Shown: positions 1-6,123 of the stretch, one piece after another
Layout: each line of letters opens with the position of its first letter
How positions within the stretch are numbered: position 1 is the first letter of the stretch
NCBI GenBank assembly: GCA_003695015.1
Contig: RFJD01000490.1
Coordinates: 1 to 6,138, forward strand
Direction of reading: 5' to 3'
From: Verrucomicrobiota bacterium
Lineage (GTDB): Bacteria > Verrucomicrobiota > Verrucomicrobiia > Limisphaerales > J093
Length of the DNA stretch: 6,138 nt
Translations under genes and position numbers: made by a program
The notes under the pieces: generated by a model
Databases searched by the model: none
The model's input: the letters and a program-made list of their open reading frames with translations, nothing else
What the model was told of the DNA's origin: nothing

Positions 1-23
1 CGGGCCAGGGCGGCGAGGTCCAT
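1..23 (-). CDS. Possible start of a further minus-strand gene (partial, cut by window edge)
   Basis: An ATG at 23-21 opens a frame reading M-D-L-A-A-L-A before the window ends, so only seven full codons are visible and no family can be named. It lies 70 nt downstream of the stop of the isochorismatase-ThuA gene on the same strand, which is a plausible operon spacing. The nearest Shine-Dalgarno-like AGGA is at 44-41, giving a 17-nt spacer that is longer than usual. No other start codon occurs in this frame in the 21 nt upstream. This is a candidate only; the ATG could be fortuitous. Confidence 0.27.
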
Positions 24-78
24 GCGCGATTGCGTATTTTTCCTGCGAGTTTGCCGCCCGGCGGACCGTCGCGGCTTT

Positions 79-92
79 GCGACCGCGGTCGC
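79..92. repeat. 14-bp perfect palindrome just after a stop codon
   Basis: The sequence GCGACCGCGGTCGC is its own reverse complement. It begins one base past the TAG stop (96-94) of the isochorismatase-ThuA gene in the direction of transcription. As RNA it could fold as a 5-bp stem with a CGCG loop. No T-run follows on the minus strand, so it does not qualify as a classical rho-independent terminator. It could be a weak 3' end structure, a protein site, or chance in GC-rich DNA. Confidence 0.3.
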
Positions 93-93
93 C

Positions 94-1704
94 CTACTCC
101 GGCCGTGGAACCATCTCCGGCGGAATCGGCTGACGGACCGCCCACAACATCGCGTTGAACAGCAAACGCCGGAACCCCGGTTCCCGGAAATCGTCCGGGT
201 GGCCCAACGAGGTGTAGAACACGCGGGCTTGGTGCGGCCCGTAAAGCCGCACCCACGCCACCGGTTCCTCCGGCTGATCCGGGATGTGCCCCAGCAGAAG
301 CGGCGTCGCATCCGGCGCAAGCGGGCTGACCTTGTACAACGAGCCGTGGCCCGTAAAGCTGCCGGGATCGACCCCGGTCAGCACAGGATGCCCCTCCGCT
401 CCCGGTGCGAGGCGCAGTTTGGTCGGCGGCCCGGCCGGGTGGTGGTTGTGGTAATGGCCGCCGAGCACCTCGGGATCAAACGCCGCCCACTGCGCCAAAC
501 CGGGGTTCTTTTCGAGAGCCTCGACGGCCTTGCCGCGCAACGCAAAGGCATGCGACGCGGTCCGGATGCCCACCAAGCCGGCGCCGGCTTCGAGGCGTTG
601 GCGGAGCAGATCCAGCATGCCGCGGGGCGCCGCCCGGCGCCGGGCACTGAGCACGACCAAGTCCGCCTTCGCCAGCGCACGCCAGTTCTCCCAGTGGTAG
701 TCGTCCACCCGGGGTGAGGCGGTGACGAACTCGATCCGGAAGCCGCGCCATGCCAGCACGTCCCGGGCGAACTCGGGAAGGGTTTCCCATGTGTGGTACT
801 CGTTTTCGCCGATGACGAAGGCGACGGTGGCCCGGCGATCGGCCCGGAAACGGAATGGTTCGCCTCCGAGCAGGTCGGCGCTGGTGATGGAGGGGCACCA
901 GTGTTTTTCAACGTGCTCCACCATGAGGTCGGTGCCGACGAAGTGACTGACGAACGGCCGGCGCCGGGAGTTGTACATGGTGTCGGTGAGGTCGCGGACG
1001 AGGGCCACGTTGAGGCCCTGCGCCACCAATTGGCGGATGCCGAACGGCCGGCCCAAGACGCACATGTTCAGGTGCACGCCCAGGATGAGGACGTTTTCGA
1101 TGCCGCGTTGACGGATGAGGTAATAGGCCTCGGCCGAATCGGTGATGGCGTCGCCGGGCTGGATCTCCAAGGTGTCGATCTGATGCGTCCACGCCCGGTA
1201 TTCGCGACAGCGCGGCTCGTCGTCGCATCCGCCGTCCGAGTCGTCGATCGGCAGCTCCCCTCCCCGATCCCGGTCGAGGCTGCACCAGTTGCGGAGAGGG
1301 ACCTTCGGTTTCACCGGCGGGGCGGCTTGGGCGAGGCGACGCTGCGGCGTGTCGCGGTAGTACTCCATCGTGTCGCTGGGCGCATGGATGATCAACGCGC
1401 CCCGGGCCCGGGCGGCTTTGAGGAACTCGTTCATGCGGGGGGCCATTTCGGCGACCCGCGCCGTGGCGCCGCGGCACCAGTGACGGTCCCACATGTCGCA
1501 AACGATGACCGCCGTCCGGCGGGCGTCCCACTCGACCTCCCGCACGCGGGCCTGCCAGGCGCCGTCGGGCAGGCGCACCCGGTCGCGGAGGTGCAAATGC
1601 AGGGAATGTTCGGCGGCGGAAGCAACAAGGCCGAACCCGGCCGCCAAGGCGGCGGCCGCCACCGGGCGGATCAGTCGGATCAGTCGGATCAAGGGCAGGC
1701 GCAT
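94..1704 (-). CDS. Exported isochorismatase-like cysteine hydrolase fused to a ThuA-like domain
   Basis: This is a protein of 536 residues from the preferred ATG at 1704-1702. Residues 1-30 look like a signal peptide: an Arg-rich start, the hydrophobic stretch VAAAALAAGFGLVA, and an ASA/AE cleavage site after about residue 30, so the product probably acts in the periplasm or outside. Residues about 62-276 are isochorismatase-like (cysteine hydrolase fold). They show VIVCDMWD with the putative catalytic Asp70, and GVHLNMCVLGRPFGIRQ with the putative nucleophile Cys215; Lys132 or Lys134 in PVKPK may complete the triad. Between them is a Cys/Asp-rich stretch (Cys141, Cys160, Cys166, with DDSDGGCDDEPRC) that may bind a metal. 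Residues about 292-523 are ThuA-like (class I glutamine-amidotransferase-type fold). They include GHYHNHH (416-422) and end in FYTSLGHPDDF (496-506) and a FRRLLFNAMLWA tail typical of that family. The substrate is unknown; 'trehalose utilisation' is only the family label. An in-frame ATG at 1746-1744, 3 nt after the DUF362 stop, would add 14 residues (MTLTDRPVAPDDWA) ahead of the signal peptide. I prefer 1704 because it gives a normal signal peptide, but ribosome-site support is weak for both. Confidence 0.9.
   Translation of the reverse strand: MRLPLIRLIRLIRPVAAAALAAGFGLVASAAEHSLHLHLRDRVRLPDGAWQARVREVEWDARRTAVIVCDMWDRHWCRGATARVAEMAPRMNEFLKAARARGALIIHAPSDTMEYYRDTPQRRLAQAAPPVKPKVPLRNWCSLDRDRGGELPIDDSDGGCDDEPRCREYRAWTHQIDTLEIQPGDAITDSAEAYYLIRQRGIENVLILGVHLNMCVLGRPFGIRQLVAQGLNVALVRDLTDTMYNSRRRPFVSHFVGTDLMVEHVEKHWCPSITSADLLGGEPFRFRADRRATVAFVIGENEYHTWETLPEFARDVLAWRGFRIEFVTASPRVDDYHWENWRALAKADLVVLSARRRAAPRGMLDLLRQRLEAGAGLVGIRTASHAFALRGKAVEALEKNPGLAQWAAFDPEVLGGHYHNHHPAGPPTKLRLAPGAEGHPVLTGVDPGSFTGHGSLYKVSPLAPDATPLLLGHIPDQPEEPVAWVRLYGPHQARVFYTSLGHPDDFREPGFRRLLFNAMLWAVRQPIPPEMVPRPE
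1667..1693 (-). repeat. 9-bp tandem repeat (about 2.8 copies) in the signal-peptide coding region
   Basis: On the plus strand the unit CGGATCAGT occurs at 1667-1675 and 1676-1684, followed by a third copy at 1685-1693 that differs in its last two bases (CGGATCAAG). On the coding strand it encodes repeated R-L-I units in the N-terminal region of the exported protein (residues about 5-13 from the 1704 start). A 9-bp period keeps the reading frame, so gain or loss of a copy would lengthen or shorten the segment before the hydrophobic core by three residues. Confidence 0.85.
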
Positions 1705-1749
1705 GGCCCAATCATCCGGGGCCACAGGCCGGTCCGTCAACGTCATCGT

Positions 1750-3615
1750 TTACCGGGAACTTGGGGGAATACCAGCCGTCTGCCGCAAGCGGTAGAATTG
1801 GTGAGGAACCGAGGGTGAGACCAAAAGCTGGTTCTGCTGTACCGTTTCGACAACAGGGAGCGGAACGGGGCTCCACACGGCTTCGCTCCCAAGCGTTTCC
1901 GAGCCCTCGAGAACACAGGGCCCGACTCCGGAATCCCACATGAGCCTGACCTGTCCAGCCTCGTGATGGAGTTCGATCCTCAGCGGCGTCATCGGGAGCC
2001 GCACCGCCACCAACTCGATCCCTTCGTCCGAACCCAGGTTCCGGCTGTAACGTTTTGTTTCCGGGCTGTCCCAATGCTCATGGACGCCCAAGCTGCTCAA
2101 ACCAACGCCGTCCCCATCCGGATCGTACACGGTGCCTGAGGGCGGTTGGTCCGCAAGGGCAGCCTCATGCAGATAGTCCTCTTGGCCGCCTTCCAAACTG
2201 CCGGGTTCGTGAACACCTCCTGTCACCACCTCGGGCCATTCAGCAAGGAGGAAATCGTGGGCCACCGAGTCGATCGCCACCGGGTCCTGGCTGAGAAAAA
2301 GACTCGACGGCCAGTCGCCGGTCTCTCCGTCGCCGAATGGAGGCGATTTCCAGGGTCGCGGCTTCGCGTCGGAGTAATAACCAGCGTAAAGGCCGTCCAC
2401 GAGACAAAGCAGAGTCTTGCCCCCCAAGTCAGGATGTCCCATAAGATCGACGATGGCCCGGTAGTGTCCCATGCCCGGAGACCATTCCTTGTTCGGCAAG
2501 GACAAGTGCAGGTTGTAATAGTTCAACTTGCCCTCGTTTCGGTAATGCCGGTTCGGCATGCGAATCAGGGCGCCGTACAGGTTCTTCCCGCAAAGGGTTA
2601 CGCCCGAAGAATGGCCTTTCAGAGTGGTGAAGTTAATCACGTAGCTGGCCTCCGCGAACATCCGTGGAATGTAATCCTGCAAGGTCCCTTCAGCCTCGGG
2701 AGTGCTCCAGTAAAGCGGCACCTCGGAGAACTCGGCCCGTTCGCGGTTCTCTCCTCCCAAGTTCTCGACGTAATGGACCTCCGGATAAACTTCCAGCAAC
2801 CGCTGCAGATAGCAGTCCGGCCAAAGGGCGGTGGTGTCGCCCACCGAGATGTCCTCCTGGCGAACACCGACCACTTCAATCAACTGATGCAGCAAGGCCA
2901 ACACCATTTGCGGGGCCACATCGATGTGATCTGGAAACCTTGTTTTCTCGCGGGTCACGGGATCGACAAACGGCGGCGTCGTGCTGGCGCCGGCCCAACA
3001 CGTCACCATGTTGAGTTTGATGGCGATGCGCTCGCCGGGCTGATAACCGCGATCGCCTCTTCCCAACCGTTGGTTGAATGCGCGGAAAAGGGCTTCCCAT
3101 GCCTCCGCTTCCGTTGGCTTCCCGGCAAGCGCACGGATTCCGGCGGACATCATTCGCGCCACGGCTGCGGGATCCGTGCACTGATCCTCGTACCAGTGCC
3201 GACCGGAGTCGGGACCTTCCCAATCGGTCGCACTCGGATCATGGACCCATACCACTCTTCCCGGATGCACACCGATTCCTTTGCCCAAGGGGGGATGGCT
3301 CACCGGTTCAATCGAAGCCGCCTTCAACCGGGTGGCGACGAAGGGCATCACGACCACACCGAGCGCGGTCCCGGCGGCCAGCAGTAAGCACCACGCGCGC
3401 AGCGGTTGGCGCTTGGCGAAGCGAACGGCTGCCTGCCGACGTGCCACCACCCACACTCCGACGGCGGTCAGCCACGTCACGAAGCCCGCCGCCAAGGGAA
3501 ACGCTGCACGCTGGCACGGATAGCTGGCGCGGCTGGGCTTCGGAACAACCCGGATCAGAAACCAGAGGAAAGAGCAGAACCCCAAGATCGGCCACCAGAG
3601 CCGCCAAGACGCCAT
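1750..3615 (-). CDS. Membrane-anchored DUF362 domain protein with C-terminal beta domain
   Basis: This protein has 621 residues from the ATG at 3615-3613. It opens MASWRLWWPILGF and has three probable membrane segments at about 5-22, 37-57 and 73-96. The rest, about 500 residues, probably lies outside the cytoplasm. The DUF362 domain spans about 117-460, with GERIAIKLNMV (194-204), ISVGDTTALWPD (256-267), SYVINFTTLKGHSSG (324-338), GKNLYGALIRMP (343-354) and SQDPVAIDSVAHDFL (442-456). Next comes an Asp/Gly loop, DPDGDG (498-503), that could bind calcium, followed by LGVHEHWDSP. Residues about 544-612 form a beta-rich domain with VRLMWDSG, CVLEGSETL and QFYRLR, a common C-terminal module in Verrucomicrobiota secreted proteins. 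The reaction of DUF362 proteins is not established. I see no ferredoxin-type CxxCxxC cluster of the sort some DUF362 proteins carry. The frame stays open to an ATG at 3798, but that extra 61-residue stretch is Cys/Arg/Gly-rich and looks non-coding, whereas MASWRLWW is the usual kind of N-terminus. The gene has lower GC than its neighbours in places and is probably co-transcribed with the gene that follows. Confidence 0.9.
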   Translation of the reverse strand: MASWRLWWPILGFCSFLWFLIRVVPKPSRASYPCQRAAFPLAAGFVTWLTAVGVWVVARRQAAVRFAKRQPLRAWCLLLAAGTALGVVVMPFVATRLKAASIEPVSHPPLGKGIGVHPGRVVWVHDPSATDWEGPDSGRHWYEDQCTDPAAVARMMSAGIRALAGKPTEAEAWEALFRAFNQRLGRGDRGYQPGERIAIKLNMVTCWAGASTTPPFVDPVTREKTRFPDHIDVAPQMVLALLHQLIEVVGVRQEDISVGDTTALWPDCYLQRLLEVYPEVHYVENLGGENRERAEFSEVPLYWSTPEAEGTLQDYIPRMFAEASYVINFTTLKGHSSGVTLCGKNLYGALIRMPNRHYRNEGKLNYYNLHLSLPNKEWSPGMGHYRAIVDLMGHPDLGGKTLLCLVDGLYAGYYSDAKPRPWKSPPFGDGETGDWPSSLFLSQDPVAIDSVAHDFLLAEWPEVVTGGVHEPGSLEGGQEDYLHEAALADQPPSGTVYDPDGDGVGLSSLGVHEHWDSPETKRYSRNLGSDEGIELVAVRLPMTPLRIELHHEAGQVRLMWDSGVGPCVLEGSETLGSEAVWSPVPLPVVETVQQNQLLVSPSVPHQFYRLRQTAGIPPSSR

Positions 3616-3981
3616 CCGCCCCCACCATTTTCGCCCTGAAGGGTGGAGCACCTGACACTCACGTTCGTCTCGGGTTTCCGTGCAAGGAGGGACTCGGCCG
3701 GCATGCGGGCCATGAGATCCAGCGTAGTTTTCACCGCCCCGGCTTCGGCAGCAATGGTTTCCAGATTTCATATGCGGCAGACAGCACTGCTCGGGCAATC
3801 TTGCCCAGACACTGGGTTGTCACCATGCCCTCCGCCCTATTCCGACCTCGGTCAGGCACACGGTGGCTGAACGGAGGACACTCTCATGCACGATGTGGGA
3901 TATGGCAACCGTTATCTGCCAACCGACATCCAGCCGACATGGCACGGAACCATTGGGCTTTCGGGCAGGAACGACGTTGTC
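3616..3981. other. 366-nt gap between thrH and the DUF362 gene: no credible gene
   Basis: This interval separates two same-strand genes and probably contains the 3' end of the thrH transcript and the promoter and leader of the DUF362 gene. I see one modest inverted repeat, GGGCA-ATCT-TGCCC at 3793-3806, with no T-run after it on either strand. No good -35/-10 pair stands out. The minus frame upstream of the DUF362 start is open as far as 3798, but its translation is Cys/Arg/Gly-rich and has no family look. A plus-strand frame opening with ATG at 3886 runs into the antisense of thrH and is treated as non-coding. I see no remnant of a transposon or of a broken gene. Confidence 0.6.
3620..3648 (-). 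promoter_or_regulatory. Possible leader hairpin over the ribosome-binding region of the DUF362 gene
   Basis: In the minus-strand RNA, CTCCACC (3648-3642) can pair with GGTGGGG (3626-3620) as a 7-bp stem with one G-U wobble and a 15-nt loop. The 3' arm is the only purine-rich stretch in front of the ATG at 3615, ending five bases before it, so folding could hide the ribosome site. There is a competing small fold in the loop (CCCT/AGGG). This is read by eye; no folding energy was computed. Confidence 0.25.
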
Positions 3982-4593
3982 TCACTCTCCCTCGATCACC
4001 TCGCGGATGGCCGAGAGGAGGGCCGGGTGGTCGTCGTAGGCGCGGAACTGGGGGAATTCGGAGCGGACGTTGGCCGGCGCCTTGAACAGGAAACCCACGT
4101 CCGCCTCGGACAGCATGGTCGTGTCGTTGTAGGAATCCCCGGCCGCGATCACGCGGTAGTTGAGCGACCGGAAGGCGGCCACGGCGCGGCGTTTCTGGTC
4201 GGGCTGCCGGAGCTGGTAATCGACGATGCGGTCGTCCCGCACCACCAGCCGGTGGCAAAGGAGCAACGGATGGCCCAGTTGCCGCATCAATGGCAACGCG
4301 AACTGCTCGAAGGTGTCCGAGAGAATCACCACCGGGACCAGCTCGCGCAGTTGGGCAAGAAACTCGACCGCGCCCGGCAGGGGTTGCAGGCCGCCGATGA
4401 CGGCCTGGATGTCGGAGAGCCGCAGACCGTGCCGTTCGAGCAGCTCGAGCCGCCCGCGCATCAACACGTCGTAATCCGGCTCATCGCGGGTGGTTCGCCG
4501 CAGGGCATCGATGCCCGTTCGCTCGGCGACGGCGATCCAGATCTCCGGGGTGAGCACCCCTTCCATGTCCAATGTGACCAGGCACTGCCTCAC
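3982..4593 (-). CDS. thrH: ThrH: phosphoserine phosphatase / homoserine phosphotransferase (HAD family)
   Basis: This cytoplasmic HAD-superfamily enzyme has 203 residues, close to the roughly 205 of Pseudomonas ThrH, and resembles it from end to end. That enzyme removes phosphate from phosphoserine and can transfer it to homoserine, linking serine and threonine synthesis. HAD motif I is LDMEGVLTPEIWI (8-20) with nucleophile Asp9 and Glu11. The ThrH signature TTRDEPDYDVLM follows at 34-45. Motif II is ILSDTF (90-95) with Ser92, motif III Lys134 lies in QPDQKRR, and motif IV is AAGDSYNDTTMLSEA (150-164) with Asp153 and Asp157. YQLRQ and FKAPANV also match the family. I chose the GTG at 4593-4591 because it yields MRQCLVTLDMEGV, matching the short N-terminus of ThrH; the in-frame ATG at 4677 would add 28 Arg/Pro-rich residues with no family counterpart. 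A GGAAG lies 10 nt upstream of the GTG. It is 123 nt downstream of the EboF-like gene, so co-transcription is possible. True specificity (phosphatase or transferase) cannot be read from sequence. Confidence 0.93.
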   Translation of the reverse strand: MRQCLVTLDMEGVLTPEIWIAVAERTGIDALRRTTRDEPDYDVLMRGRLELLERHGLRLSDIQAVIGGLQPLPGAVEFLAQLRELVPVVILSDTFEQFALPLMRQLGHPLLLCHRLVVRDDRIVDYQLRQPDQKRRAVAAFRSLNYRVIAAGDSYNDTTMLSEADVGFLFKAPANVRSEFPQFRAYDDHPALLSAIREVIEGE

Positions 4594-4716
4594 GGCGCGG
4601 GATGCTTCCAAAGCGGGTTGGCCGGTGTCGAGGCAAAGGCGCCTGCGTGGCCACGGCGGCGGCTGTTTCCGCCTCATCGCGGCAAGGATGCCCCGCGACC
4701 AACAGCCCTTCCCCGC
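4594..4716. other. Short gap between the EboF-like gene and thrH
   Basis: This 123-nt spacer contains one weak hairpin (GGCGG at 4658-4662 with CCGCC at 4669-4673, six-base loop) and no T-run, so I do not call a terminator. The thrH frame is open across most of it, up to an ATG at 4677, but the translation is not ThrH-like. Confidence 0.5.
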
Positions 4717-6123
4717 TCAGCCGCCCAGGACATGCCGCTCGAGACAGCCGCAAACCGCGGTCGATTCCATCTCGTCGTCCTCGAGCAACCCCGCCTGCTT
4801 GGTCAACAGGACCGGCCAGTCAGCCGGATCTTCCGGCAGGGCGCCGTGCGAACCGCGCACCAGCGTCGCGTCCAGCGGGATGACGTCCATCAGCATCCGG
4901 AAACCCAGCTTCTTCTGAAGCAGCCGCCACGCCACATGCGCCTTCAACCGCCACGCCGGCCAGTCGGGTCGGGTGAACAACTCGACCGGGTCGTAGCCCG
5001 GTTTGCGGTGAATGTCCACGGTCGGGGCGAAGTCCGGCGCCCGGGCGTCGTCCTCCCAGTAGTAGTAGGTGAACCAAGCGTCCGGCTCGGCGATTGCGAT
5101 CAAATCCCCCGCCCGCGGATGGTCCAGGCCGAGCGCGGCCTTGTCGGTCGGCCCCAGCACCCGGGCCACGCCCGGTTCGCCGCTCAACACCTCCCGCACC
5201 GCGGGCAACAGTTCCTCCTCCCGCACGTAAACGTGGGCCACTTGGTGGTCGGCGACGGCGAAGGCCCGGCAGGCGCCGCAGTCCAGCAATTCGCGCCCCA
5301 GCTCCTCCTTCAACGCCAGCCACCCCTCGCGCCGGAACCGCCGGTTCAGGTGAACCGGTCGCCGCACCGGCACCAAACCGTACTCCGAGAGCACGACCAC
5401 CCGCACGCCGCGTTCGCGGAAGAAATCGATCAATTCGCCGACGATGGCGTCGATGCGCCCCAAGTCCGCCGCCGCCTCGGAGGCGTCCGGTCCGTGGCGC
5501 TGAAACCCGTAGTCCAGATGCGGCAGATAGACCAAGCTGAGCGTGGGCCGGTGACGTTCTTCGATCCACCGGGCCGCCCGGGCGATCCAGCGGCTGGCGG
5601 CGTCGGGCGGTCCGGCGGGCGAATCCACCCCGGCGGCCGGTCCCCAGAACGTGGCGAACGGGAACTCGCCCAGGTCCCGCTTGATGGCCGGGCGGATGTC
5701 GTAGGGCCAGGTGTAAATGTCGAAGATCTTGCGGCCGTCCGCCGGGTACATCGGGCGCGGGGTGATCGACCAGTCGGCGCTCGAGTACATGTTGAACCAC
5801 CAGAACAGCTTGGCGCAGGTCAGCCCGGGTTGCCGCTCGCGGAGGCGTTCCCACAGCTTGGGGGCGCCGACCAAGTGATTCGACTGCTTCCAGAAATGGA
5901 CCTCGGCCAGGGTGCGATCGTACCAGCCGTTGCCGACGATGCCGTGGACCGAGGGCGGCTGGCCGGTGAGGTAATTGGACTGCGCGGTGCAGGTGACCGC
6001 CGGGAAGGCCGGCCGGATCCGCGCCATGGCCCCCTCGCGCAACCAGGCGCGCAGCCGCGGGGTGTGTTCCCCGATGAGGCGGCCGGTCAGGCCGACGACG
6101 TTCAACACGACCGTGCGGTGCAT
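4717..6123 (-). CDS. EboF-like alkaline phosphatase superfamily protein (type I phosphodiesterase / nucleotide pyrophosphatase fold)
   Basis: This 468-residue protein has no signal peptide or membrane segment, so it is probably cytoplasmic. The start MHRTVVLNVVGLTGRLIGEHTP leads straight into the first strand of the fold. FPAVTCTAQSNYLTGQ followed by VHGIVGNGW (40-67) matches the nucleophile region of nucleotide pyrophosphatases (FPSVTFPN..LVTG...HGIVGN), with Thr44 at the nucleophile position. Later blocks are LFWWFNMYSSADWS (106-119), TPRPMYPADGRKI (121-133), VYLPHLDYGFQRHGP (198-212), VVVLSEYGLVPV (242-253), AVADHQVAHVYV (289-300), DAWFTYYYWEDDARAPDF (348-365), DIHRKPGYDPVELF (370-383) and LDATLVRGSHG (417-427). 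This is the pattern I recall for the phosphatase-like member of the Ebo cluster (EboF) and its bacterial relatives; the substrate is unknown. Several usual metal-binding residues appear replaced (see findings). Only 15 nt upstream are visible, so I cannot see whether other ebo genes precede it, and no ribosome site stands out. Family confidence is high; the Ebo link is moderate, so no symbol is given. Confidence 0.88.
   Translation of the reverse strand: MHRTVVLNVVGLTGRLIGEHTPRLRAWLREGAMARIRPAFPAVTCTAQSNYLTGQPPSVHGIVGNGWYDRTLAEVHFWKQSNHLVGAPKLWERLRERQPGLTCAKLFWWFNMYSSADWSITPRPMYPADGRKIFDIYTWPYDIRPAIKRDLGEFPFATFWGPAAGVDSPAGPPDAASRWIARAARWIEERHRPTLSLVYLPHLDYGFQRHGPDASEAAADLGRIDAIVGELIDFFRERGVRVVVLSEYGLVPVRRPVHLNRRFRREGWLALKEELGRELLDCGACRAFAVADHQVAHVYVREEELLPAVREVLSGEPGVARVLGPTDKAALGLDHPRAGDLIAIAEPDAWFTYYYWEDDARAPDFAPTVDIHRKPGYDPVELFTRPDWPAWRLKAHVAWRLLQKKLGFRMLMDVIPLDATLVRGSHGALPEDPADWPVLLTKQAGLLEDDEMESTAVCGCLERHVLGG

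Noticed and set aside
1401..1412. Perfect 12-bp palindrome CCCGGGCCCGGG
   Set aside because: It sits inside a coding region made of Gly/Pro/Ala/Arg codons in GC-rich DNA, so it is expected by chance.
22..1818. Long plus-strand frames opposite the isochorismatase-ThuA gene (22-717 and 793-1818)
   Set aside because: They are in codon register with the minus-strand gene, and their Arg/Val/Ala/Gly-rich translations show no domain; they reflect rarity of TTA, CTA and TCA codons in the real gene.
2146..3387. 413-codon plus-strand frame opposite the DUF362 gene
   Set aside because: It is a mirror frame of a clearly recognisable protein; its own translation has no family features.
3616..3798. Extended N-terminus of the DUF362 protein from ATG 3798
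   Set aside because: The extra 61 residues are Cys/Arg/Gly-rich and precede a normal membrane-type N-terminus at 3615; nothing supports translation of this part.
3793..3806. Inverted repeat GGGCA-ATCT-TGCCC as a terminator
   Set aside because: The stem is only 5-6 bp, no T-run follows on either strand, and it lies about 175 nt past the thrH stop.
4594..4677. Extended N-terminus of ThrH from ATG 4677
   Set aside because: ThrH starts directly at the first beta strand; the GTG at 4593 gives the right length and N-terminus.
5059..5068. GTAGTAGTAG trinucleotide run
   Set aside because: It encodes the YYY of a conserved-looking FTYYYW block in the EboF-like protein, so it is not a free microsatellite.
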